A stretch of 64,000 bases of DNA from the NCBI GenBank assembly GCA_039090855.1, contig CM077013.1:135925240-135989239 (forward strand), in the 5' to 3' direction. Below, piece by piece: positions 32,232 through 44,102 of this stretch; positions within the stretch are counted from its first letter, which is position 1; every line of letters starts with the position of its first letter. The translations under genes were made by a program, and so were the position numbers. The DNA is from Macrothele yani (taxonomy: Eukaryota; Arthropoda; Arachnida; Araneae; Macrothelidae). The notes beneath the pieces are model-generated. The model ran no database searches, had not been told where the DNA came from, and saw nothing but the letters and a program-made list of their open reading frames with translations.

Positions 32232-32666
32232 AAGGTGGACGTCTAGGGATTTTGCTTCCTATACTTCCAATAGGCAAACTTTCTGCACACATTTTCTTTA
32301 CAATTAATGCGTTCCCGAAGCGAAAATTTGAACACCGATTAAAATAACTTCATATTATAATTTGGAATACTTAATATTTTTTAAAACATAACCATGATTA
32401 AGCAACCCCAAATTTGCTTGTCTTTTGACGTGATCAATGTGCAGGTAGCGCCATCTTTTTTCTGGTCTCAACCCCTCCAAAAGAAAAATTATTGATCTTT
32501 AATATAATTATGGTTATGTTTTAGAAAATATTAAGAATTCCATATGACGTTTTTTTTAATCGATGTTCAAATTTTCATGCTTAGGAATGCATTAATTGTG
32601 AAGAAAATGTGTACAGAAGTTTGCCCATTAGAAATATAGGAAGCAAAATCACTAGACGTCCACCTT
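32232..32666. mobile_element. MITE with long inverted repeats, possible TTAA target
   Basis: Left AAGGTGGACGTCTAGGGATT and right (reverse complement) AAGGTGGACGTCTAGTGATT lead into arms of about 150 bp, both with 'ttgcttcctat', 'gcaaactt' and 'tgttcaaatttt' mirrored. TTAA occurs at both edges, which is suggestive of a piggyBac-type target. Non-coding, 435 bp. Confidence 0.75.
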
Positions 32667-34472
32667 AACAAAATAACTGACATTTTGACATTTCAGATTT
32701 ATTTAAACAGTAGGAAATATTATTTTTACGAATTGTAATTATTTATCTTGTATATCCAGGGCTTGAAAAAATTCTTGCTGGTTTATCAGTTAGGCAATCT
32801 CACTCTCCAGTTGAAAATTGACAGCCCCGCATGTCTGCCAATTTTGTTTCGTGTTTTAAAGTTCTATTTGTTAAAAATTTATACACATCTCTCGAATACT
32901 ATTTTACCGCTAACTAATAATTCAAACGATTAACCACTGTATAATAACCAAACTCAGTTTTCTTCCTCTAGAGAAGAAGATGCAGGAATCTTTCAATGTT
33001 CCAAAACCTTCCTAACAGCTCCACTGAAACACGGATTGCCGTGTTAGCCCTTTGACCTACGACAGCAATTGGCTAAGCGGCAGCTCGCGAGGCGCATGTT
33101 GTTGAGCGCATCTTGTCCGGTTGTTTTGACTCTCGGCATTCGCTATCCAATTCTTTCGCGGTAAAACCTGTTTCCCGCGCTGGCGCACAATCACTTCTAT
33201 GAATTAAAATGAGCTTTATTAACAAATGATAGTTTTAAGTTTCCAATAATAGGCATAATAACGTATAAATAATTGCCGAATGAATTTAAACTACTCTACT
33301 GAATTTTTTACTCGTCAACTAAAACTTTTCACTCGTAACAGACGAGCAGACGACGGCTTTTTCAAGCCCTGCCTATATATGTCAAATTTTATGAAAATTT
33401 CCCCGTGGGAGGCTTCTTGGATATTTAAGCACCTGTTTCTGGACATCTCATATTTGAATTTTATGTTCTGTAGGGCTGCAGGCATTGCTATTATTATTGA
33501 AAAGAAATAGATATTTATCGGTTCTTAATTCTTGCTCGGCGTCTGCTATACACTGGGTTCATTTGCATTGCAGAAAGTTTGGTCATTAGAATAAAGAATG
33601 GGTTTTCATACGTGATCTTGTAAAATGTCTTGAGATGGTTCCCACGGTAAATTTATTTAAAACTCAATCTTAATGTTTGGCAGAACGTGAGAGGGGAAAT
33701 GGGCTCCGTATATAGGCGACTTTCTCCCAACTATTTACTGATTCCACCCATTTTACATTAGTCCATGAGCGTGACTGATGAGCAGTGGGGTCTGCAAGTG
33801 ACGGGGTGCCAAGCGGACTGATTACGGTGAAGATAATTTCCCTCATTGGATTCCAGCAGGTCCGAATTTCATTGTCCCTGCTGATTCACTTCCAACTTCA
33901 GTTTCTTCTGCGCATGGGCGTAGAACTGAAGAGCATGAAACGTGGCCTCTTCCATCTTCCCTATTTTCTTTTCTTTTTTTCAGTCACTTAAATGATCTGC
34001 CAACGATTGATCGCAGATATTATTACTCGAAAATACGTATCGTCGAAAGCTCAGAAGGAATATTTTTCTACTACTTCAGAATTTCAAGAAGTGTCTTACT
34101 TCTGGAGAATTTATGACTGTGGGATATGACAGAAAAAAAAGGTTGCAAACTTTTATATTTTGTTATTACGCGAAAACCTTAGAGAGAATTTAAACTAAAA
34201 TCCATCTATTTTTTCTGAATATTAAATTCTATATCAGATTTCAGCGATGCCAACTGTATGCTGATTTCTCTTTTAAATTTTTCATTTCAGATTCGGTCGA
34301 AATGCATCCTAAAATTAGGGCTAAACCGGTTAAATTCATTCAATCCTGGAAAACATTTTCTTACATTTTAGTCGTGCACTATAAAATTTTTGACGCTAGG
34401 CAATCCTTCTGAGAAACAGCGCACAGGCTACTGTTTAACTATTTCTTTCAAGCAGTGGCAGTTCTGTGTGGA
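32667..34472. other. Largest unique-looking stretch
   Basis: No repeat family seen. Short open frames (for example 33280-33510 and 33785-33991) have no family match or clear splice context that I trust. A GC-richer patch lies at 33020-33190. Confidence 0.3.
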
Positions 34473-35084
34473 AGGTGTAATAAAAAAGTATGCGGATTTC
34501 ATTTATTAAAAAAAAGCACAAAACTTATAGATTTGAAACTTTATCGCCTTCGAAATAGTCACCTTCTGAAGTTCCATTCCGAAGCCACACACTTAGCTTA
34601 GCTCGAAGCATTTCCCCCTGCTCGAAGCATTTTTTGAAGTCACCTCCTGAAATAGGAAACAGCTGCTTCGTCGCATTCTGTAGTGTTTGCTCAATATCTT
34701 GAAGGCTTTTTCCTTTTAAGTGCTATTAGATTTTTAGGAAAAGAAAGTCGCAGAGAGCGAGATCAGAGATGGAAACGGGTCACGGGTCACCTGGTCAAAA
34801 TTTTCTTGCGGGTCAAACGGGTCCTGTCAAGATGTTCCTGACCCGATTTCGACCCGGTTTTATATCCGTTTCATTTTTGAAAAGAAAAAAGAAAACTTCA
34901 AAGAACCCTTCAGAAGTCTTTGAAATAAAATTTCAGAGCTGCACAGTATGATTCAGAAACTTGTTGAGAAGGGAGATAACCAATTCCTACATTTACCATG
35001 GGCAGCAGATATCAAGCGAGGGTCACATTGATGAAGAAATTAATTCGCGTATAAAACTTGGGTTGGAGAGCTTTTGGTGAAAAA

Positions 35085-35522
35085 TTGTTCTTCCTGTACT
35101 TTAGAGGTGACAAATTGTTCTTTCTGTACTTTAGAAATGACAAGTTGTTCTTCATGTACTTTAGAAATGACAAATTGTTCTTCCTGTACTTTAGAAATGA
35201 CAAATTGTTCTTCCTGTACTTTAGAGATGACAAATTGTTCTTCCTGTACTTTAGAAATGACAAATTGTTCTTCCTGTACTTTAGAGATGACAAATTGTTC
35301 TTCCTGTACTTTAGAGATGACAAATTGTTCTTCCTGTACTTTAGAGATGACAAATTGTTCTTCCTGTACCTTAGAGATGACAAATTGTTCTTCCTGTACT
35401 TTAGAGATGGCAAATTGTTCTTCCTGTACTTTAGAGATGACAAATTGTTCTTCCTGTACTTTAGAGATGACAAATTGTTCTTCCTGTACCTTAGAGATGA
35501 TAAATTACTCTTCCTGTACTTG
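35085..35522. repeat. 30-bp minisatellite, about 15 copies, derived from RTE sequence
   Basis: Units 'tgacaaattgttcttcctgt' plus 'actttagaga' repeat with very few changes. The array begins directly in the RTE frame after 'gagagcttttggtgaa'. Because 30 is a multiple of three, several frames stay open on both strands. The open frames are by-products, not genes. Confidence 0.95.
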
Positions 35523-35589
35523 GTGCCAAATGTAATAGATTCTAGTTAGAATCTATGACAAATGTAATAGATCCAGTGCAGAAAGAATT

Positions 35590-36380
35590 TTTCAAATCCG
35601 AGATTTAGAAGCAGAGATATAGGGGGAAACACAATTTACTACTACGCCCCCTAGCGGAAAGTCTATGAATTACTTGAAAATTTTGAAATTATATGAAAAA
35701 CATGTCACACTGGAAACACTATCCAACAAAGAAAGAATTTTTCAAATCGGACTCCTAGAAGTAGAGATATTGACAAAAATAAGATATACATCTACGCCCC
35801 CTGGCGGGAAAATGCGAAATATTTAAAGAAGAAAATATTCCGAAAATTTTTATTGATGTGAGTGGCATCAGTCCACGAAATAATTTTTTCAATCGATATT
35901 TTGGAAGCTCAGGTTTTATGGCAAGTACATCAGAAGCGAAAATTAACACTTACGCCCCCTGGTGGCTAAAGTATTCTTTACCAAAAATTTGAAATTATAT
36001 ACAAAAGATTTTCAATCAGGAGATGTATCCGATGAAGAAAACATTTTTGAAATCGGAGTTTTAGAAGAAGAGTTATCGGGAAAAATGCAATTTACTTTTA
36101 CGCCCCCTAGCAGAAAGTCTATGAGTAATATGAAAAAGTAACTAGATCTAAAATACTCTTCGACATAAATGGAATCGAAAGATAAAATAATTTTTTCAAT
36201 CGGATGTTTAGAAGCAAATATGTGGAATAAAACGTATTTTTGAATTCGACATCATCTGCGTACATCGTAAAAAAAAAAAAAAAAAAAAAAACGAAATAAA
36301 GGATCATCATTCGCATGTTTCAAGCTTCTTAATGCAAAAATAATTTTTCAAATCGGATTTATAGTTGCAGAGATATCGTG
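35590..36380. repeat. Satellite-like repeat, about 150-bp unit, about 5 copies
   Basis: 'acgccccctagcgg' or close variants occur at 35645, 35797, 35952 and 36100, spaced 148-155 bp. 'tttcaaatcgga' plus 'tagaagcagagatat' words lie between. The family is also present, more degraded, at 20640-22440. Confidence 0.8.
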
Positions 36381-37889
36381 GGTACAGATGGACGGACAAA
36401 CCGGTAACATAAGCAAGAACCTTTTTTTGTAAAAGACGTGCTAAAAAAGAGGAACTCGTGGATAAGGAAAATGACAAGAGTGGAAGACCTCGTGATCAGA
36501 GCAAATTTCCTGAAATGGCAATGGGCTGGAAGTATTGCCAGGAGAACGGACCACCGATGGAGAACCGAAATTTTAGACTAGACTCCAAGGGACAGGGAAA
36601 AAACCCAGAAACAAGACCATGTGGGAGATGGGTGGATGGAAGAGACTGGCCCAAGACAGTCTGTTGTTGAAGAAACTTGGGGAGACCTTCATCCAGCAGT
36701 GTATTGATACTGATTGACAATGATGATTCGAATTTATAGTTCAAAGCATATTTGTCTGGGTCGGGTCCAATTATGTGACTGCGGGGTCCGGGTCCAAAAT
36801 GTTTGACCCGTTTTCAACTCTGAGCGAGTTCTGGCGAATAGGATGGCAGTCGAACTAGTGCAAAGCGGTGCGTAGCAAGAAACTGCTGCGCAAGTTGCCA
36901 TGGATAGGCAGGCGCGTTCTCATGGTGAAGTTCCCGCTTGTCACTGTCATGCAATGCCGGCCTTTTGTGACAAACTGCGTCCCTCAAACGCCGCAGAACT
37001 TGTCAGTAGTACTTCTTGTTCACTGAGTGCATTCATGATGCACAATTCCCTCATGATTTAAAAGAAACAGTTAGCATCGTCTTTACATTGCTGTTTCTCT
37101 GTCGTACGTTTCTGGTGTCTGGGAGAGTCCACTCTCCACTCTGTTCACTGGGACTCCGGGTTATACCAATAAATCCACGATTAATCACCAGTTAGGGTAA
37201 TTTTAAAAAAAGTTCGTCGTTTTCGACGCACTCAAGCAGGTCACTAGCAGCTGAAACACGGGCCTGTTTTTTCTCAGTTGAGAGCAATGTGTTGCCACAA
37301 ATTTGGCTAAGACTCGTCTCACGCCCGAATCTTCCGGAAGAATCGACTGGCTTGAACCGAAACTAATGTTAAAGTCTGCAGATAACTCATGAATAGTTAT
37401 TCGGTGATTTTCCAGCACAGCTGTGCTTACAAGTTCGACATTGTTTTCACTTTTGCTGGTTACGGGTCTCTCAGACCGTTTATCACTCTCAACACTTTCA
37501 CGACCATCTTTAATACGTTTATACCACTCATAAACCTGTGCACGACTCATACAATCCTTCCCATAGACGTTCTGTAACTCTATGTATGCGTCTTTACAAG
37601 TTTTGCCAAGTTTTTGAAATTCGTTGACCAATTTTTTTCGACATGACAAATGCGACGAACAGCTTCACATGTAAAACCAAAGCATTACTATAAAATAACC
37701 GGACGAACAGGGAAGACGTGACTCACGGCACATGCGTAGTAGGTTTGAAGGTCAACTTAGGCCAAACCGCTTCCTTCTGTGTGGCGCAACTCCGAACTTA
37801 TGCAACCAGTCTGCATACTTTTTATCACACCTCGTATTCGCCGTTTTTACTGGATGAAAGATATCATTTGTGTTAGCTTTTTGTTTGTT

Positions 37890-38015
37890 TTCGAGGTTTT
37901 AACTACCATTGTGGGTAACAAGGTCCATGGGCACTTTCTCATCCCTGGTTTGGGGCCACTGATGATCTCGAACGATTACCCGGAAACCGGCGCATCTGGC
38001 AGCTCGCCCACCAGA
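37890..38015 (-). repeat. tRNA-derived SINE remnant, family S1
   Basis: Only the tail half is clear ('ggttttaactaccattgtgg', 'ccctggtttggggccactg'). The tRNA-like head is decayed. Confidence 0.45.
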
Positions 38016-38589
38016 GGATCCTTTTGCTTCAACCATAAAGAATTGAAGAATGGGCTCAGGGTATCACATTTGTTGCAGTGGCGAGTTTAGTAGAATTACT
38101 CTTCTCAGCGATTAGACATTTGCCATTTTTCCTACGTTGCTTACTTATGGATTACAGACCATTTCTGTGGCGATTTTCTTTCCAGCTGTGAAATCTTGAC
38201 CGAAGGAAAAGCCACTATCTGTACCTTTAGTTTGATGACTGACATCTTGACAAAGAATCTGCCATTTATTCTCTTTTGACCAGAATCTTAGCGTTCGTGA
38301 ACCGCTCCACTGTGTGATCCGACATCACAGTCTTATCCTTGTTATACAAACATTTGTTTAAAGTACGATTATGCTTGAATACAAAACATATTGAGAACAA
38401 AATACTGAATATAAAACATTTTATAAGATCATCTGAGAAAAATTTCTATACCTGCTTTTCTTTCCGGCTAACCACAGGTAGTGTTTGAGCGCCGCTATGC
38501 GTAGAAAAAACTACCTTGGCGCTGTTAAGGCTCTTCTACACCACAGGACACTATGGGCAAAATATGTGTACTCCTCCACGTCGACAATA
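38016..38589. other. No recognisable gene
   Basis: Unique sequence leading into a mariner fragment. Confidence 0.3.
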
Positions 38590-39060
38590 AAACAAAAGAA
38601 CAATAGAAACAGTGGGAGGCCCGAGTTCAGAAGACAGCAGGGAAAGTCATGACATCCATCTTCTGTGATACAGAAAAGGGTAATCTTGTTCTATTTCCTG
38701 AAACGAAGTGTCATTATCAAGTTAGATTATTATTATTCTAACATATTCACACGTTTCCACGAATAATTGAAGCTCAAGATGCGCGGAAAAGTGGCCGAAA
38801 ACGCCGTCTTCCTTGAAGAAAATGCACCGGCGGCGCATACAGCGATAGTGATTCAGGGAACACCTTGTGACTGTGTGTCACCCACACTACTCACCGTATT
38901 TGGTTCAATCCGGCTACTTTTTATTATCAAATCTCAGAAAGGACCTCAAAAGTAAAAATTCCACAATGGCAATGTTGCGATGGATGCAAGTGAGCAGATG
39001 GTTTATATCAAAATGTCATTTTATTTGAGCGGGTTTGGATCGCGCCAGAGATTGTCTTTA
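38590..39060 (+). pseudogene. mariner transposase fragment (catalytic half)
   Basis: In changing frames the plus strand gives 'QTAGKVMTSIFCDTE'-like residues, then 'KMRGKVAENAVFLEENAPAA' (the second aspartate replaced by E in the expected 'QDNAPAH'), then 'HYSPYLVQSGYFLL' where 'YSPDLAPSDYFLF' is expected. Two of three catalytic residues are therefore lost. A C-terminal 'DASEQMVYIKMSFYLSGF' follows. No terminal repeats are seen. Confidence 0.65.
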
Positions 39061-39374
39061 GATAAGGAAGAACCAGTGGCGGATTGGGGGACGGGGAGCA
39101 TGAATACGCCCCCCCCCCCAAAAAAAAAAAAAACGATAACGGCTACAAGACGACGGGCGTCTTGAGTGGATCACAGCTCTCTGAAGATACAGTTGTGTTA
39201 ACATGTCGTTGCCGTTCCAACAACCGCAAATGTGATGGAGCTGTATGCTAGACTTCCAGAATTTTTCTGGAAACCATAATTTTCGCCCCCTTTCTTGTAC
39301 CCTTCGCATCGAGTCAATTTGGCGCTAGGCCGCTGTCTCAGGAATGGTAAGGTCATGTGATCTGATACTCATTT

Positions 39375-40690
39375 CCTGGTGTCGCGTTAATTCGTCGACT
39401 ACGACGATTCGTTGCACGTCATTTCGTCGACTATGACGATTCGTCGCGGTCAAACTCGTTGCGTTTACAAATTTTGGTTACATACAAATCGCATGCAGGA
39501 AACGTACGATTTCGGTTGTCTTCCACCGTGGTCATATTTGTAGGGTTTGGACCCTCAGACAGGTAAGTAATGTTACACTTTTTCTTTGGCACTAAAAAAA
39601 AAAAAATAACATGCCTAGGGCTAAGCTTAGCCCTTTTTAACAATTTTGATTACATCATGCTCATATTCATAAAGTTTAGACACCAAGTCAAGTTAGTATT
39701 ATTGCGCTTTTTCTTAGGCATTAAATATTAATACCTTGGCCTTGGCCTTTTTAACAATTTTAATTCGATTGTGCTCATATTCATAAGGTTTAGACACAAT
39801 GTCTAGTTAATATTATTATGCCTTTACTTAGGCATTAAATATTAATACATTGGCCTCGACTTAAGACTTTTTAGCAGTTTTATTCCGTCGTGCTCATATT
39901 TACTGTATAAGTTTTGCATCAAGTTAAGTTAGTAATAATGCGCTTTTACTTAAGAATAAATATTTCATACACTTAAACAAAATTTGTCAGAAAGGCCTGG
40001 ACCAAAGGCTTATTGACTGATATTTAATGACTAAGTAAAAGCGCAATATTACTAACTAGACTGTCCGAACCTTACGAAAATGAGCACGCCGGAATGAAAT
40101 GTGTCAAAAAGGCCAAGGCTACTTATTAATATTTAATGCCTGAGTAAAAGTGGAATAATACTAACTTGACTTGGTATCCAAACCTTATGAATACCAGCAC
40201 AACGGAATAAAAACTATTAAAAAGGCCTAGGCCTAAGGCCTACTTATTAATATTTATTGCTTAAGTAAAAGCGCAATATTACTTAAATGACTTGGAGTCA
40301 AAATCTTATGAATATGAGCACGATGGAATGAAAACAGTTAAAAAGGCTAAACCTAGGCCAAGGTATTAATATTTAATGCCTAAGTAAAAGCGCAATAATA
40401 CTAACTTGACTTGGTGTCTAAACCTCATGAATATAATAACGATAGAAGAAAAACTGTTAAAAAGGCCTGAGCTTAGGCCTAGGCATATTAATTTATTTTT
40501 AGTGCGAAAGAAAAAACGCAATATTACTAACCTGTCTGGATGTCCAAACCTCATAAATATGATCACGGCGGAAGACAACCGAAATCGTACGTTTTCCTGC
40601 ATGCGATTTGTATGTAACCGAAATGACGCCGACGAGTTGACGTAGTCCACGAATTGACGCAGGCGACGAATTGACGTATAACCGATTTCC
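39375..40690. mobile_element. Large foldback element with arms made of 120-bp subrepeats
   Basis: Outer arms mirror each other: 'acatacaaatcgcatgcagg' near 39480 faces 'cctgcatgcgatttgtatgt' near 40598, with GTCGACTACGACGATTCGT words at the edge. Inside, units of about 120 bp (109-126) with 'agtaaaagcgcaatattact' and 'aaaaaggcctaggcc' repeat about four times on the left in one orientation and five times on the right in the other, around a small centre near 39980. No protein is encoded. The layout is like FB/Galileo-type foldback elements. Confidence 0.8.
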
Positions 40691-40999
40691 CACTCATGTC
40701 GTTTCCCGGGCTTCGAAAAAGGCAGCGGCCGAGAGATGCTCGAAGATTGGCTCCTAAGGGTACCGCGCTTTGCATTGACGAAGCTGCTCCACCTTACTGG
40801 TTACCCGGCTTTGTGGCGAGAGAGGCTATTTGTGCCTTGTCTTGGTGCTGCGGTCGTGGGTATTCTTGCTTCAACTTCAAGGTAATCGTCCACTCTTCCG
40901 TAAAAATAAGCCAAGGCCTATTTATTAATATTAAATGCCCAAATAAAAGTGGTATAATACTAACTTGACTTCCGTGGCGTTGATTTTTGTCTCGTATTG
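40691..40999. other. Spacer with a stray foldback subrepeat
   Basis: 40905-40975 is a partial copy of the 120-bp subrepeat ('aatattaaatgcccaa', 'actaacttgactt'). The rest, slightly GC-rich, shows nothing I recognise. Confidence 0.5.
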
Positions 41000-41928
41000 C
41001 AGCGCCGTTATTTATATTCTTTGCCCTGATTCTATAAGGATTTTCGTTGCTATAGTGTGGAGAGACATTTTGCAAATAGCAAACGGTCGAAGACTTCTAC
41101 GTTAGATTCTTTCTTTCAACCGTTAAACAAGTGCTCGACAATTACTTCAGCCATTAAGGAACCATTAACAGTGCAAGATCCGAATCATGAAGTTCCTTGG
41201 TATAATGCCGGGCCATATGGCAGTGTAGTAAGCTCAATGTCACAATTACTTCCGAAGTATGACACTGTTGTGGGTGAAATATCGCCAAATGGTCAACAAG
41301 AATAGTTTCAAATCAACGACGTAGGAAGGTTTACTGGGGAAAATATTGATGATTATATGAAATTTCAAGTATTGGAAAATCCTTGGTAGCCACCAGATGG
41401 TTGTGTTTTCCGTTATTCAGCGCACAACAAGTGCGGAAAGTAATTAAAACTCCGCATTGGTCATAATCACTTAAAACTGTACATCAGGCTCATATTTTCC
41501 GATTTTAAACAGAGACTTTTATGTAAATTTTGTCCTTGTTTCGTAATACGTGACACCAATAAATGTTCCACTTCAAAAATTGGTTACCAAACCATTGATA
41601 AGTTTCGCTAAACTTATAAGAAAGACTGGTGATTTAGAAGAGCTATAATTCCCAAATACCATAAGGAAGCTGTTCAACCCAGAAATAACTTTATTGAAAC
41701 ATACCGGAATCCCGAAACGGATGTGGTCAACCAGCGGAAGCTAAAATACATTGAGGAAAACAGAGATAGGCTGCGACCAATTGTGAATTTGTTTTTCACG
41801 GTAGACAGAACATACCATTACGAGGCTATATAGAGATAATGGAGATTTAGTTTTCAAATGCTGAAAGCGAATCGCTTATTAACGATGAAACTTTCAGAGC
41901 TCTTTTGCTTTTTTCGATAGATGCCTGG

Positions 41929-42960
41929 CAGGGGTGGATTGGCCCACCAGGGTCCCAGGACATTTCCCCGGTGAACCACTCGAGAAATGTCCCACCTTTC
42001 GCATACTTTTTATTTGGATCTTTTGGAACGAAGGAATAATATTTTGGTACGTATGAATAATAATCCTTAACCTCATTTCAATTTTATTTCTGTCTGTAAA
42101 GTTATTTCCTTAAAGAAAAAAAAAGCTTACTTTTATTTATCTTTTGGGTGTTGGCTCTGAAACAAAATAGCAGTATTTTCCGTACTTATGTGAGAAAAGC
42201 GCCGTCAGACCTGTTCTAAATCAGTTAAGCTAAAGTTAACTAACGTAAGTCATTTGACTTTGAGCCCATGGTCATTGGTAGGCTCTACCTTCCTTTTGTA
42301 ATTTTGAAGGAGACACCGAGGTGGAGTACCAGCCCGATCACCTTTTCCAGAGACTGACGCAAAGCACAAAGCAGTTCTCCCGCAGAGATATTTTGAAATC
42401 CATTTCCCACCTAGATATATCATGAAAGAAACAACGATTTACCACCACCGTTCATAGGTCGAAATAATGGGTAGACTTAGAGAAGTATCTACACAAGTAG
42501 GAGTTACCAATATGCAGTACGAGTAAGTGATCAGTGACCAAATAAATATAAAAAATTAATTAGGAAAATTGCTATGTGCACATTTTAACTTTCAGAATGG
42601 ACTTCATGGTGATACATGATAGATGGAAATGGGGGCTTCAAGGAACTAGTGATTTTGTCAAACCAAAATTTTCAAAGGGAAATTATTATTTGTTACAACA
42701 CCCCATTTTGAGTGTGATTTGTTACTACATTGAATCATGAGCGGATTTTCAAGATTCTTTTACCATTAAATTGTTACAATTTGCTCACGGATGAAGTTGC
42801 TTTATAATGCATATTTCAACAGTTTTCTTTCATCCGTGATCTAACACAGCTTTTTTGTGAGGGAATTTATGAACTGTTTCGCTGTAGATACTTGGATTTT
42901 TGTTTTGGGCCTCAAGACTAAAATTCCCGGCCTGATTTGGTCGTCCCCAATCCGCCCCTG
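41929..42960. mobile_element. hAT-like MITE inside the DUF4371 transposase gene
   Basis: Ends CAGGGGTGGATTGG and CCAATCCGCCCCTG are inverted. Flanking octamers ATGCCTGG (41921-41928) and ATGTCGGG (42961-42968) are consistent with a mutated 8-bp duplication of ATGCCGGG. That octamer is expected from the host codons for 'DAGD'. 1032 bp, no coding capacity. Confidence 0.82.
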
Positions 42961-44030
42961 ATGTCGGGGACGTAGAAAAACGTCTTAGAAATCCAGACTC
43001 TTAGCAAGACTGTTCAAAACGATCTGGTATGGTCTGCAGCGGAAGCGAAATAACAGACGTTAATGTGAAAAGAGTGCAGAAGGATGGGTTATATTCTGTA
43101 ATATTTGATGAAACAACAGGTATTTCTCACACATCACCGCTAAGTTTTGTTTTTAGATATGTATCCAGTGCTCCTGAAGTTCAAATTAGAGAGGTTTTTA
43201 TTGATGTATTGAATGATATTGATAGTTTAAATAATCATTCCGACAATAAAAATTACAATAGTTCATCGTCTGAAGAAGTAGCGATAGATGGGCGTAATTG
43301 GGTCAGATGTTTTTACAAAAATTGAAAGATTTAAATTTGCCTCTGGATCAATGCGTTGACATTGGTACAGATGGATGCTCTGTTATGCTTTCTGGTATTT
43401 GTGGGGCTGTTAAGGAAATAAAAAAAAGAAACGATTCACGAACTTCAATGTCCTTGTTTCAATCATTGTTTGAACAATTCGATTTCAAAATCTTCAAAGC
43501 TCCGCCCCATACGGAACGCTGTAGGAGTCATTACAGAAACCGTAGCGTTTTTTAAGGCATCGGCTAAACGGAACTGATCGAACATGCTGCAAAAGTAACT
43601 GTCTGGGCTTTGTGAAAGAAGGTGGGTAAAGCGACATGATGGTGTGATTCAATTCACAGAGGATCTTCCAAGATTATTGGGGGTGCTAGAAATCATATCG
43701 AACTGGCATGACATAAAAACAGCAGAGAAAGCATCATCTCTAATTTCGGTATTGCACAACAGTCCAGTTTTGGTTTCACTCTTTTGCTGGCTGACGTCCT
43801 TTCACTCACACTTCCGTTAAGTAGGACTTTACAAAAATCTACCTTGGATCTACAAAAAGCATCTGAAATGGTTGGAAACGCAATAACCACGATTGATAAA
43901 AGATATAATCGACGTTATAACGCTACAGAATACTTTTCGAACAAGCTTTTAAAACACTTGAATTTTTTTTCAAAAAGTTTAGACGTTGAGATCAAGATTC
44001 TATAACGAAGTGAATTTCTCCGTCATTTCT

Positions 44031-44102
44031 GTCCACGTCAGGATTCGAACCCGGATCCCCTCATTCCGGAATAAGTTGCTCTACCAATTGAGCTACGCGG
44101 AC
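44031..44102 (-). tRNA. tRNA-like gene or pseudogene, anticodon uncertain
   Basis: The 72-nt minus-strand sequence folds with a complete 7-bp acceptor stem (GTCCGCG with CGTGGAC), a D-arm GCTC/GAGC with loop AATTGGTA, and a T-arm with loop TTCGAAT (one stem mismatch). The anticodon arm pairs CTTAT with ATGAG but leaves a 6-base loop TCCGGA, not 7. No valid anticodon can be read. It lies in the middle of a transposase reading frame, so it is more likely a SINE head than a working tRNA. Confidence 0.45.

Larger units (their letters stand above)
34997..36735 (+). pseudogene. RTE-like reverse transcriptase fragment, split by tandem repeats
   Basis: 34997-35085 reads like 'QQISSEGHIDEEINSRIKLG', and 36440-36720 reads like 'KRNSWIRKMTRVEDLVIRAN' then 'QWAGSIARRTDHRWRTEILD'. 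Both match the C-terminal part of the RTE copy at 49233-50527. The 3' end has 'gacaatgatgattcg', the ATG-rich RTE tail. The piece between is replaced by repeats. Confidence 0.75.
34764..36822. mobile_element. hAT-like non-autonomous element with 8-bp target duplication
   Basis: Ends CAGAGATGGAAACGGGTCA and (reverse complement) CAGAGTTGAAAACGGGTCA are flanked by AGCGAGAT (34756-34763) and AGCGAGTT (36823-36830), 7 of 8 bases identical. CAGAG ends and an 8-bp duplication are hAT traits. The subterminal 'gacccg...gggtc' words repeat. It carries an RTE fragment, a 30-bp minisatellite and a 150-bp satellite as cargo; it encodes no transposase. Confidence 0.8.
34520..37649 (-). pseudogene. mariner transposase split at the third catalytic motif
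   Basis: The frame at 37203-37649 gives the N-terminal domain: 'MSCRKKLVNEFQKLGKTCKD', 'GKDCMSRAQVYEWYKRIKDG' and 'SGVRRVLAKFV'. Fragments at 36831-37200 give 'VLRRLRDAV' and 'LHHENAPAYP'-like residues. The frame runs into the insertion within a 'YSPELA' block and resumes on the other side as 'LCDF' and 'FLFLKI'. The hAT element therefore sits beside the third catalytic aspartate. The C-terminus ends 'EGDYFEGDK'. Confidence 0.78.
34473..37832 (-). mobile_element. mariner transposon, broken by a hAT-like insertion
   Basis: Left end 'aggtgtaataaaaaagtatg' mirrors right end 'catactttttatcacacct'. Minus-strand transposase pieces lie on both sides of an inserted element (34764-36822). Without the insertion the mariner would be about 1.3 kb, normal for the family. 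Confidence 0.82.

Noticed and set aside
35058..35549. A 163-residue open frame with a 10-residue repeat, and similar frames on both strands
   Set aside because: It is produced by the 30-bp minisatellite; three frames are open for the same reason, and the unit derives from RTE sequence.
39058..39309. Frame across a C/A homopolymer run near 39110
   Set aside because: It depends on a homopolymer and has no family features.
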